The notes under the pieces are model-generated. The model saw only the letters and a program-made list of their open reading frames with translations. It was not told the origin of the DNA and ran no database searches. DNA of 64,000 nt from Auanema rhodensis. Its lineage: Eukaryota; Nematoda; Chromadorea; Rhabditida; Rhabditidae. Made by a program: the position numbers and the translations under genes. Of the stretch, positions 1 to 10,940 are shown piece after piece (within the stretch, counting starts at the first letter, position 1; each line of letters begins with the position of its first letter). The stretch is taken from NCBI GenBank assembly GCA_964057225.1, contig OZ059900.1:24815638-24879637 (forward strand), given 5' to 3'.

Positions 1-24
1 TTCCAAAAACTGGTTTTCCAGCAT

Positions 25-67
25 AATAAAATATTTCTCATGAGAAATACTGTGTTTTTGTATTTTT
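25..67 (+). promoter_or_regulatory. Poly(A)-signal-like arrangement, present in nearly every monomer
   Basis: AATAAA at 25-30 is followed 20 nt later by a GT/T-rich tract (TGTGTTTTTGTATTTTT, 51-67). This is the spacing and composition of a eukaryotic cleavage and polyadenylation site on the + strand. It recurs about every 342 bp through the array. One exception seen is the monomer starting 34190, where CATAATAAAA has become CATAAAAAAA near 34213. If the array is transcribed on this strand, the sites could limit transcript length; that is inference. Confidence 0.5.
32..49. repeat. 18-bp perfect palindrome in class A and J monomers
   Basis: TATTTCTCATGAGAAATA reads the same on both strands. 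It sits at monomer positions 32-49 and is perfect in every copy with ATGAGA (for example starting 1369, 3079, 6155, 12652, 18807, 21543, 32481 and most J copies). In the commoner ATGGGA form one symmetric pair becomes T opposite G, and the CTTGGG form (classes C at the left end, E, F, I-like) loses a second pair. Such dyads can be protein-binding or cruciform-prone sites; no function is shown here. Confidence 0.9.
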
Positions 68-116
68 CTAGTGTTCAGCATGTAAAATACTTCATTTTAG
101 TATGTAACACGCTGAA

Positions 117-133
117 ATTCGTTGCATTTGACG
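117..133 (+). other. Weak CENP-B-box-like stretch
   Basis: ATTCGTTGCATTTGACG shares TTCGTTG and a following A with the mammalian CENP-B box (YTTCGTTGGAARCGGGA). By my count 9 of 17 positions match, and 6 of the 9 core positions; the CGGG end is not conserved. CENP-B-box-like motifs have been reported in unrelated satellites, so the site is worth noting, but the match is poor. J-class monomers change it to TTCGTGGCATTT. Confidence 0.2.
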
Positions 134-313
134 ACTCATATGAACAAAAATCGATTTAATCAATATTAGCCATAAGGGGCGTGCCCTCAGAATATGCTAA
201 TTTCCTAAATTTTCTAACCCCTGTTTTTTTGTCGTGAAAGTGGAACTAGACGTTGTACGAACAATTTTGAGCTAGGTTTCATTGACATTGCAAGAGTTTG
301 AACACATGAAATC

Positions 314-336
314 GTAAGTCAAAACCTTGTTTACAG
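314..336 (+). other. Splice-donor-like GTAAGT and acceptor-like TTTACAG
   Basis: Each ordinary monomer carries GTAAGT (here 314-319), the consensus 5' splice motif, then TTGTTTACAG ending at 336. A stronger acceptor-like site, a long T/G-rich tract ending in CTAG or TTAG, lies in the next monomer at monomer positions 51-71. The sites are conserved simply because the monomer is. The eight ORF-bearing variants replace GTAAGTC with TATATC and lose the donor-like motif. No transcript evidence exists in the window. Confidence 0.3.
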
Positions 337-424
337 CGAAATTTCCAAAAACTGGTTTTCCAGCATAATAAAATATTTCTCATGGGAAAAACTGTGTTTT
401 TGTATTTTTTTAGTGTTCAGCATG

Positions 425-441
425 TAAAATGCTTCATTTTA
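425..441 (+). repeat. Stem-loop with 7-bp stem and variable 3-nt loop
   Basis: TAAAATG (425-431) pairs with CATTTTA (435-441) around loop CTT. The same site in other monomers keeps both arms and changes only the loop: CCT, ATC (from TGATCC), ATT (TGATTC) and GTT (TGGTTC). In TACTT monomers the left arm is altered, but a different stem forms: ATACTT with AAGTAT in CATTTAA copies, or ATACT with AGTAT in CATTTTA copies. Inverted hexamers TTCAGC and GCTGAA lie outside it. This is direct base-pairing logic; whether it folds in vivo is unknown. Confidence 0.85.
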
Positions 442-3078
442 GTATGTAACACGCTGAAATTCGTTGCATTTGACGACTCATATGAACAAAAATCGATTTA
501 ATCAATATTAGCCATAAGGGGCGTGCCCTCAGAATATGCTAATTTCCTAAATTTTCTAACCCCTGTTTTTTTGTCGTGAAAGTGGAACTAGACGTTGTAC
601 GAACAATTTTGAGCTAGGTTTCATTGACATTGCAAGAGTTTGAACACATGAAATCGTAAGTCAAAACCTTGTTTACAGCGAAATTTCCAAAAACTGGTTT
701 TCCAGCATAATAAAATATTTCTCATGGGAAAAACTGTGTTTTTGTATTTTTTTAGTGTTCAGCATGTAAAATGCTTCATTTTAGTATGTAACACGCTGAA
801 ATTCGTTGCATTTGACGACTCATATGAACAAAAATCGATTTAATCAATATTAGCCATAAGGGGCGTGCCCTCAGAATATGCTAATTTCCTTAATATTCTA
901 ACCCCTGTTTTTTTGTCGTGAAAGTGGAACTAGACGTTGTACAAACAATTTTGAGCTAGGTTTCATTGACATTGCATGAGTTTGAACACATGAAATCGTA
1001 AGTCAAAACCTTGTTTACAGCGAAATTTCCAAAAACTGGTTTTCCAGCATAATAAAATATTTCTCTTGGGAAATACTGTGTTTTTGTATTTTTCTAGTGT
1101 TCAGCATGTAAAATACTTCATTTAAGTATGTAACACGCTGAAATTCGTTGCATTTGACGACTCATATGAACAAAAATCGATTTAATCAATATTAGCCATA
1201 AGGAGCGTGCCCTCAGAATATGCTAATTTCCTTAATTTTCTAACCCCTGTTTTTTTGTCGTGAAAGTGGAACTAGACGTTGTACAAACAATTTTGAGCTA
1301 GGTTTCATTGACATTGCATGAGTTTGAACACATGAAATCGTAAGTCAAAACCTTGTTTACAGCGAAATTTCCAAAAACTGGTTTTCCAGCATAATAAAAT
1401 ATTTCTCATGAGAAATACTGTGTTTTTGTATTTTTCTAGTGTTCAGCATGTAAAATACTTCATTTTAGTATGTAACACGCTGAAATTCGTTGCATTTGAC
1501 GACTCATATGAACAAAAATCGATTTAATCAATATTAGCCATAAGGGGCGTGCCCTCAGAATATGCTAATTTCCTAAATTTTCTAACCCCTGTTTTTTTGT
1601 CGTGAAAGTGGAACTAGACGTTGTACGAACAATTTTGAGCTAGGTTTCATTGACATTGCAAGAGTTTGAACACATGAAATCGTAAGTCAAAACCTTGTTT
1701 ACAGCGAAATTTCCAAAAACTGGTTTTCCAGCATAATAAAATATTTCTCATGGGAAAAACTGTGTTTTTGTATTTTTTTAGTGTTCAGCATGTAAAATGC
1801 TTCATTTTAGTATGTAACACGCTGAAATTCGTTGCATTTGACGACTCATATGAACAAAAATCGATTTAATCAATATTAGCCATAAGGGGCGTGCCCTCAG
1901 AATATGCTAATTTCCTTAATATTCTAACCCCTGTTTTTTTGTCGTGAAAGTGGAACTAGACGTTGTACAAACAATTTTGAGCTAGGTTTTATTGACATTG
2001 CATAAGTTTGAACATATGAAATCGTAAGTCAAAACCTTGTTTACAGCGAAATTTCCAAAAACTGGTTTTCCAGCATAATAAAATATTTCTCATGGGAAAT
2101 ACTGTGTTTTTGTATTTTTTTAGTGTTCAGCATGTAAAATGCTTCATTTTAGTATGTAACACGCTGAAATTCGTTGCATTTGACGACTCATATGAACAAA
2201 AATCGATTTAATCAATATTAGCCATAAGGGGCGTGCCCTCAGAATATGCTAATTTCCTAAATTTTCTAACCCCTGTTTTTTTGTCGTGAAAGTGGAACTA
2301 GACGTTGTACGAACAATTTTGAGCTAGGTTTCATTGACATTGCAAGAGTTTGAACACATGAAATCGTAAGTCAAAACCTTGTTTACAGCGAAATTTCCAA
2401 AAACTGGTTTTCCAGCATAATAAAATATTTCTCATGGGAAAAACTGTGTTTTTGTATTTTTTTAGTGTTCAGCATGTAAAATGCTTCATTTTAGTATGTA
2501 ACACGCTGAAATTCGTTGCATTTGACGACTCATATGAACAAAAATCGATTTAATCAATATTAGCCATAAGGGGCGTGCCCTCAGAATATGCTAATTTCCT
2601 TAATATTCTAACCCCTGTTTTTTTGTCGTGAAAGTGGAACTAGACGTTGTACAAACAATTTTGAGCTAGGTTTCATTGACATTGCATGAGTTTGAACACA
2701 TGAAATCGTAAGTCAAAACCTTGTTTACAGCGAAATTTCCAAAAACTGGTTTTCCAGCATAATAAAATATTTCTCTTGGGAAATACTGTGTTTTTGTATT
2801 TTTCTAGTGTTCAGCATGTAAAATACTTCATTTAAGTATGTAACACGCTGAAATTCGTTGCATTTGACGACTCATATGAACAAAAATCGATTTAATCAAT
2901 ATTAGCCATAAGGAGCGTGCCCTCAGAATATGCTAATTTCCTTAATTTTCTAACCCCTGTTTTTTTGTCGTGAAAGTGGAACTAGACGTTGTACAAACAA
3001 TTTTGAGCTAGGTTTCATTGACATTGCATGAGTTTGAACACATGAAATCGTAAGTCAAAACCTTGTTTACAGCGAAAT

Positions 3079-5812
3079 TTCCAAAAACTGGTTTTCCAGC
3101 ATAATAAAATATTTCTCATGAGAAATACTGTGTTTTTGTATTTTTCTAGTGTTCAGCATGTAAAATACTTCATTTTAGTATGTAACACGCTGAAATTCGT
3201 TGCATTTGACGACTCATATGAACAAAAATCGATTTAATCAATATTAGCCATAAGGGGCGTGCCCTCAGAATATGCTAATTTCCTAAATTTTCTAACCCCT
3301 GTTTTTTTGTCGTGAAAGTGGAACTAGACGTTGTACGAACAATTTTGAGCTAGGTTTCATTGACATTGCAAGAGTTTGAACACATGAAATCGTAAGTCAA
3401 AACCTTGTTTACAGCGAAATTTCCAAAAACTGGTTTTCCAGCATAATAAAATATTTCTCATGGGAAAAACTGTGTTTTTGTATTTTTTTAGTGTTCAGCA
3501 TGTAAAATGCTTCATTTTAGTATGTAACACGCTGAAATTCGTTGCATTTGACGACTCATATGAACAAAAATCGATTTAATCAATATTAGCCATAAGGGGC
3601 GTGCCCTCAGAATATGCTAATTTCCTTAATATTCTAACCCCTGTTTTTTTGTCGTGAAAGTGGAACTAGACGTTGTACAAACAATTTTGAGCTAGGTTTC
3701 ATTGACATTGCATGAGTTTGAACATATGAAATCGTAAGTCAAAACCTTGTTTACAGCGAAATTTCCAAAAACTGGTTTTCCAGCATAATAAAATATTTCT
3801 CATGGGAAATACTGTGTTTTTGTATTTTTTTAGTGTTCAGCATGTAAAATGCTTCATTTTAGTATGTAACACGCTGAAATTCGTTGCATTTGACGACTCA
3901 TATGAACAAAAATCGATTTAATCAATATTAGCCATAAGGGGCGTGCCCTCAGAATATGCTAATTTCCTTAATTTTCTAACCCCTGTTTTTTGTCGTGAAA
4001 GTGGAACTAGACGTTGTAGGAACAATTTTGAGCTAGGTTTCATTGACATTGCATGAGTTTGAACACATGAAATCGTAAGTCAAAACCTTGTTTACAGCGA
4101 AATTTCCAAAAACTGGTTTTCCAGCATAATAAAATATTTCTCTTGGGAAATACTGTGTTTTTGTACTTTTCTAGTGTTCAGCATGTAAAATACTTCATTT
4201 TAGTATGTAACACGCTGAAATTCGTTGCATTTGACGACTCATATGAACAAAAATCGATTTAATCAATATTAGCCATAAGGGGCGTGCCCTCAGAATATGC
4301 TAATTTCCTAAATTTTCTAACCCCTGTTTTTTTGTCGTGAAAGTGGAACTAGACGTTGTACGAACAATTTTGAGCTAGGTTTCATTGACATTGCAAGAGT
4401 TTGAACACATGAAATCGTAAGTCAAAACCTTGTTTACAGCGAAATTTCCAAAAACTGGTTTTCCAGCATAATAAAATATTTCTCATGGGAAAAACTGTGT
4501 TTTTGTATTTTTTTAGTGTTCAGCATGTAAAATGCTTCATTTTAGTATGTAACACGCTGAAATTCGTTGCATTTGACGACTCATATGAACAAAAATCGAT
4601 TTAATCAATATTAGCCATAAGGGGCGTGCCCTCAGAATATGCTAATTTCCTTAATATTCTAACCCCTGTTTTTTTGTCGTGAAAGTGGAACTAGACGTTG
4701 TACAAACAATTTTGAGCTAGGTTTCATTGACATTGCATGAGTTTGAACATATGAAATCGTAAGTCAAAACCTTGTTTACAGCGAAATTTCCAAAAACTGG
4801 TTTTCCAGCATAATAAAATATTTCTCATGGGAAATACTGTGTTTTTGTATTTTTTTAGTGTTCAGCATGTAAAATGCTTCATTTTAGTATGTAACACGCT
4901 GAAATTCGTTGCATTTGACGACTCATATGAACAAAAATCGATTTAATCAATATTAGCCATAAGGGGCGTGCCCTCAGAATATGCTAATTTCCTTAATTTT
5001 CTAACCCCTGTTTTTTGTCGTGAAAGTGGAACTAGACGTTGTAGGAACAATTTTGAGCTAGGTTTCATTGACATTGCATGAGTTTGAACACATGAAATCG
5101 TAAGTCAAAACCTTGTTTACAGCGAAATTTCCAAAAACTGGTTTTCCAGCATAATAAAATATTTCTCTTGGGAAATACTGTGTTTTTGTATTTTTCTAGT
5201 GTTCAGCATGTAAAATACTTCATTTAAGTATGTAACACGCTGAAATTCGTTGCATTTGACGACTCATATGAACAAAAATCGATTTAATCAATATTAGCCA
5301 TAAGGGGCGTGCCCTCAGAATATGCTAATTCCCTTAATTTTCTAACCCCTGTTTTTTTGTCGTGGAAGTGGAACTAGACGTTGTACGAACAATTTTGAGC
5401 TAGGTTTCATTGACATTGCATGAGTTTGAACACATGAAATCGTAAGTCAAAACCTTGTTTAGAGCGAAATTTCCAAAAACTGGTTTTCCAGCATAATAAA
5501 ATATTTCTCATGGGAAATACTGTGTTTTTGTATTTTTCTAGTGTTCAGCATGTAAAATGATCCATTTTAGTATGTAACACGCTGAAATTCGTTGCATTTG
5601 ACGACTCATATGAACAAAAATCGATTAAATCAATATTAGCCATAAGGGGCGTGCCCTCAGAATATGCTAATTTCCTTAATTTTCTAACCCCTGTTTTTTT
5701 GTCGTGAAAGTGGAACTAGACGTTGTAGGAACAATTTTGAGCTAGGTTTCATTGACATTGCATGAGTTTGAACACATGAAATCGTAAGTCAAAACCTTGT
5801 TTACAGCGAAAT
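3079..5812 (+). repeat. Eight-monomer HOR, copy 1 (A B D E B D F G)
   Basis: Eight monomers in the order A B D E B D F G. The two D monomers carry a T tract one base shorter, so the block is 2734 bp (8 x 342 minus 2). E is recognised by TACTTTTCTAG. G has TGATCCATTTTA and GATTAAATC and is preceded by TTTAGAGCG. A single C monomer (5813-6154) separates it from the second copy, giving a repeat step of 3076 bp. Confidence 0.85.
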
Positions 5813-6154
5813 TTCCAAAAACTGGTTTTCCAGCATAATAAAATATTTCTCATGGGAAATACTGTGTTTTTGTATTTTTCTAGTGTTCAGCATGTAAAAT
5901 ACTTCATTTAAGTATGTAACACGCTGAAATTCGTTGCATTTGACGACTCATATGAACAAAAATCGATTTAATCAATATTAGCCATAAGGAGCGTGCCCTC
6001 AGAATATGCTAATTTCCTTAATTTTCTAACCCCTGTTTTTTTGTCGTGAAAGTGGAACTAGACGTTGTACAAACAATTTTGAGCTAGGTTTCATTGACAT
6101 TGCATGAGTTTGAACACATGAAATCGTAAGTCAAAACCTTGTTTACAGCGAAAT

Positions 6155-8888
6155 TTCCAAAAACTGGTTTTCCAGCATAATAAAATATTTCTCATGAGAA
6201 ATACTGTGTTTTTGTATTTTTCTAGTGTTCAGCATGTAAAATACTTCATTTTAGTATGTAACACGCTGAAATTCGTTGCATTTGACGACTCATATGAACA
6301 AAAATCGATTTAATCAATATTAGCCATAAGGGGCGTGCCCTCAGAATATGCTAATTTCCTAAATTTTCTAACCCCTGTTTTTTTGTCGTGAAAGTGGAAC
6401 TAGACGTTGTACGAACAATTTTGAGCTAGGTTTCATTGACATTGCAAGAGTTTGAACACATGAAATCGTAAGTCAAAACCTTGTTTACAGCGAAATTTCC
6501 AAAAACTGGTTTTCCAGCATAATAAAATATTTCTCATGGGAAAAACTGTGTTTTTGTATTTTTTTAGTGTTCAGCATGTAAAATGCTTCATTTTAGTATG
6601 TAACACGCTGAAATTCGTTGCATTTGACGACTCATATGAACAAAAATCGATTTAATCAATATTAGCCATAAGGGGCGTGCCCTCAGAATATGCTAATTTC
6701 CTTAATATTCTAACCCCTGTTTTTTTGTCGTGAAAGTGGAACTAGACGTTGTACAAACAATTTTGAGCTAGGTTTCATTGACATTGCATGAGTTTGAACA
6801 TATGAAATCGTAAGTCAAAACCTTGTTTACAGCGAAATTTCCAAAAACTGGTTTTCCAGCATAATAAAATATTTCTCATGGGAAATACTGTGTTTTTGTA
6901 TTTTTTTAGTGTTCAGCATGTAAAATGCTTCATTTTAGTATGTAACACGCTGAAATTCGTTGCATTTGACGACTCATATGAACAAAAATCGATTTAATCA
7001 ATATTAGCCATAAGGGGCGTGCCCTCAGAATATGCTAATTTCCTTAATTTTCTAACCCCTGTTTTTTGTCGTGAAAGTGGAACTAGACGTTGTAGGAACA
7101 ATTTTGAGCTAGGTTTCATTGACATTGCATGAGTTTGAACACATGAAATCGTAAGTCAAAACCTTGTTTACAGCGAAATTTCCAAAAACTGGTTTTCCAG
7201 CATAATAAAATATTTCTCTTGGGAAATACTGTGTTTTTGTACTTTTCTAGTGTTCAGCATGTAAAATACTTCATTTTAGTATGTAACACGCTGAAATTCG
7301 TTGCATTTGACGACTCATATGAACAAAAATCGATTTAATCAATATTAGCCATAAGGGGCGTGCCCTCAGAATATGCTAATTTCCTAAATTTTCTAACCCC
7401 TGTTTTTTTGTCGTGAAAGTGGAACTAGACGTTGTACGAACAATTTTGAGCTAGGTTTCATTGACATTGCAAGAGTTTGAACACATGAAATCGTAAGTCA
7501 AAACCTTGTTTACAGCGAAATTTCCAAAAACTGGTTTTCCAGCATAATAAAATATTTCTCATGGGAAAAACTGTGTTTTTGTATTTTTTTAGTGTTCAGC
7601 ATGTAAAATGCTTCATTTTAGTATGTAACACGCTGAAATTCGTTGCATTTGACGACTCATATGAACAAAAATCGATTTAATCAATATTAGCCATAAGGGG
7701 CGTGCCCTCAGAATATGCTAATTTCCTTAATATTCTAACCCCTGTTTTTTTGTCGTGAAAGTGGAACTAGACGTTGTACAAACAATTTTGAGCTAGGTTT
7801 CATTGACATTGCATGAGTTTGAACATATGAAATCGTAAGTCAAAACCTTGTTTACAGCGAAATTTCCAAAAACTGGTTTTCCAGCATAATAAAATATTTC
7901 TCATGGGAAATACTGTGTTTTTGTATTTTTTTAGTGTTCAGCATGTAAAATGCTTCATTTTAGTATGTAACACGCTGAAATTCGTTGCATTTGACGACTC
8001 ATATGAACAAAAATCGATTTAATCAATATTAGCCATAAGGGGCGTGCCCTCAGAATATGCTAATTTCCTTAATTTTCTAACCCCTGTTTTTTGTCGTGAA
8101 AGTGGAACTAGACGTTGTAGGAACAATTTTGAGCTAGGTTTCATTGACATTGCATGAGTTTGAACACATGAAATCGTAAGTCAAAACCTTGTTTACAGCG
8201 AAATTTCCAAAAACTGGTTTTCCAGCATAATAAAATATTTCTCTTGGGAAATACTGTGTTTTTGTATTTTTCTAGTGTTCAGCATGTAAAATACTTCATT
8301 TAAGTATGTAACACGCTGAAATTCGTTGCATTTGACGACTCATATGAACAAAAATCGATTTAATCAATATTAGCCATAAGGGGCGTGCCCTCAGAATATG
8401 CTAATTCCCTTAATTTTCTAACCCCTGTTTTTTTGTCGTGGAAGTGGAACTAGACGTTGTACGAACAATTTTGAGCTAGGTTTCATTGACATTGCATGAG
8501 TTTGAACACATGAAATCGTAAGTCAAAACCTTGTTTAGAGCGAAATTTCCAAAAACTGGTTTTCCAGCATAATAAAATATTTCTCATGGGAAATACTGTG
8601 TTTTTGTATTTTTCTAGTGTTCAGCATGTAAAATGATCCATTTTAGTATGTAACACGCTGAAATTCGTTGCATTTGACGACTCATATGAACAAAAATCGA
8701 TTAAATCAATATTAGCCATAAGGGGCGTGCCCTCAGAATATGCTAATTTCCTTAATTTTCTAACCCCTGTTTTTTTGTCGTGAAAGTGGAACTAGACGTT
8801 GTACGAACAATTTTGAGCTAGGTTTCATTGACATTGCATGAGTTTGAACACATGAAATCGTAAGTCAAAACCTTGTTTACAGCGAAAT
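6155..8888 (+). repeat. Eight-monomer HOR, copy 2 (A B D E B D F G)
   Basis: Repeats the class order of 3079-5812, including both short T tracts, the TACTTTTCTAG variant and the G markers. A visible difference is in the last monomer: copy 1 has GTAGGAAC near 5724 and copy 2 has GTACGAAC. The next monomer (8889-9230) is F, not the C that follows copy 1. Confidence 0.85.
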
Positions 8889-10598
8889 TTCCAAAAACTG
8901 GTTTTCCAGCATAATAAAATATTTCTCTTGGGAAATACTGTGTTTTTGTATTTTTCTAGTGTTCAGCATGTAAAATACTTCATTTAAGTATGTAACACGC
9001 TGAAATTCGTTGCATTTGACGACTCATATGAACAAAAATCGATTTAATCAATATTAGCCATAAGGGGCGTGCCCTCAGAATATGCTAATTCCCTTAATTT
9101 TCTAACCCCTGTTTTTTTGTCGTGGAAGTGGAACTAGACGTTGTACGAACAATTTTGAGCTAGGTTTCATTGACATTGCATGAGTTTGAACACATGAAAT
9201 CGTAAGTCAAAACCTTGTTTACAGCGAAATTTCCAAAAACTGGTTTTCCAGCATAATAAAATATTTCTCATGGGAAATACTGTGTTTTTGTATTTTTCTA
9301 GTGTTCAGCATGTAAAATGATCCATTTTAGTATGTAACACGCTGAAATTCGTTGCATTTGACGACTCATATGAACAAAAATCGATTTAATCAATATTAGC
9401 CATAAGGGGCGTGCCCTCAGAATATGCTAATTTCCTTAATTTTCTAACCCCTGTTTTTTTGTCGTGAAAGTGGAACTAGACGTTGTACGAACAATTTTGA
9501 GCTAGGTTTCATTGACATTGCATGAGTTTGAACACATGAAATCGTAAGTCAAAACCTTGTTTACAGCGAAATTTCCAAAAACTGGTTTTCCAGCATAATA
9601 AAATATTTCTCATGGGAAAAACTGTGTTTTTGTATTTTTTTAGTGTTCAGCATGTAAAATGCTTCATTTTAGTATGTAACACGCTGAAATTCGTTGCATT
9701 TGACGACTCATATGAACAAAAATCGATTTAATCAATATTAGCCATAAGGGGCGTGCCCTCAGAATATGCTAATTTCCTTAATTTTCTAACCCCTGTTTTT
9801 TTGTCGTGAAAGTGGAACTAGACGTTGTACGAACAATTTTGAGCTAGGTTTCATTGACATTGCATGAGTTTGAACACATGAAATCGTAAGTCAAAACCTT
9901 GTTTACAGCGAAATTTCCAAAAACTGGTTTTCCAGCATAATAAAATATTTCTCTTGGGAAATACTGTGTTTTTGTATTTTTTTAGTGTTCAGCATGTAAA
10001 ATGCTTCATTTTAGTATGTAACACGCTGAAATTCGTTGCATTTGACGACTCATATGAACAAAAATCGATTTAATTAATATTAGCCATAAGGGGCGTGCCC
10101 TCAGAATATGCTAATTTCCTTAATTTTCTAACCCCTGTTTTTTTGTCGTGAAAGTGGAACTAGACGTTGTACGAACAATTTTGAGCTAGGTTTCATTGAC
10201 ATTGCATGAGTTTGAACACATGAAATCGTAAGTCAAAACCTTGTTTACAGCGAAATTTCCAAAAACTGGTTTTCCAGCATAATAAAATATTTCTCATGGG
10301 AAATACTGTGTTTTTGTATTTTTCTAGTGTTCAGCATGTAAAATACTTCATTTAAGTATGTAACACGCTAAAATTCGTTGCATTTGACGACTCATATGAA
10401 CAAAAATCGATTTAATCAATATTAGCCATAAGGAGCGTGCCCTCAGAATATGCTAATTTCCTTAATTTTCTAACCCCTGTTTTTTTGTCGTGAAAGTGGA
10501 ACTAGACGTTGTACAAACAATTTTGAGCTAGGTTTCATTGACATTGCATGAGTTTGAACACATGAAATCGTAAGTCAAAACCTTGTTTACAGCGAAAT

Positions 10599-10940
10599 TT
10601 CCAAAAACTGGTTTTCCAGCATAATAAAATATTTCTCATGAGAAATACTGTGTTTTTGTATTTTTCTAGTGTTCAGCATGTAAAATGATCCATTTTAGTA
10701 TGTAACACGCTGAAATTCGTTGCATTTGACGACTCATATGAACAAAAATCGATTAAATCAATATTAGCCATAAGGGGCGTGCCCTCAGAATATGCTAATT
10801 TCCTAAATTTTCTAACCCCTGTTTTTTTGTCGTGAAAGTGGAACTAGACGTTGTACGAACAATTTTGAGCTAGGTTTCATTGACATTGCATGAGTTTGAA
10901 CACATGAAATCGTAAGTCAAAACCTTGTTTACAGCGAAAT
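10599..10940 (+). repeat. A/G mosaic monomer (likely conversion tract)
   Basis: It follows a C monomer, as A monomers do, and has A ends (ATGAGA at left, CCTAAATT at right). Its middle carries the G markers TGATCCATTTTA and GATTAAATC. A short internal tract of G inside A is most simply a gene-conversion patch. The same mosaic is present at 16754-17095 because it was carried by the 6155-bp duplication. Confidence 0.7.

Larger units (their letters stand above)
1..342 (+). repeat. Reference monomer (class A) with internal map
   Basis: First full monomer, used here for monomer coordinates. Landmarks: CTGG-TTTT-CCAG mini-hairpin at 10-21; AATAAA at 25-30; 18-bp palindrome at 32-49; GT/T-rich tract at 51-67 ending in TAG at 69-71; inverted hexamers TTCAGC (74-79) and GCTGAA (111-116) flanking a variable stem-loop near 83-103; CENP-B-box-like stretch at 117-133; TCATATGA at 136-143; AAATCGATTT at 148-157; GC island GGGC-GT-GCCC at 177-186; T tract near 224-230; GTACGAAC/GTACAAAC/GTAGGAAC variable site near 255-262; GTAAGT at 314-319; TTTACAG at 330-336; GAAATTTC across the monomer junction at 338-345. 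Class A is marked by ATGAGA, TACTTCATTTTA, CCTAAATT and GCAAGAG. The two 171-bp halves show no obvious similarity to each other. Confidence 0.95.
1..3078 (+). repeat. HOR block: 4-mer (1-1368) and 5-mer (1369-3078)
   Basis: Monomers in order: A, B-like, B, C (1-1368), then A, B, D-like, B, C (1369-3078). Both units start with A and end with C (CTTGGG, CATTTAA, GGAGCG). The second monomer of the 4-mer (343-684) has the B left half (GGGAAAAAC, seven T) and the A/D-like right half (CCTAAATT, GTACGAAC, GCAAGAG). It could therefore be a recombinant of the two middle monomers of the 5-mer, which would explain the loss of one copy. Confidence 0.75.

Noticed and set aside
10-21. CTGG-TTTT-CCAG as a functional hairpin or terminator
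   Set aside because: The stem is only 4 bp, and a bacterial terminator makes no sense in this context. It is kept only as a landmark.
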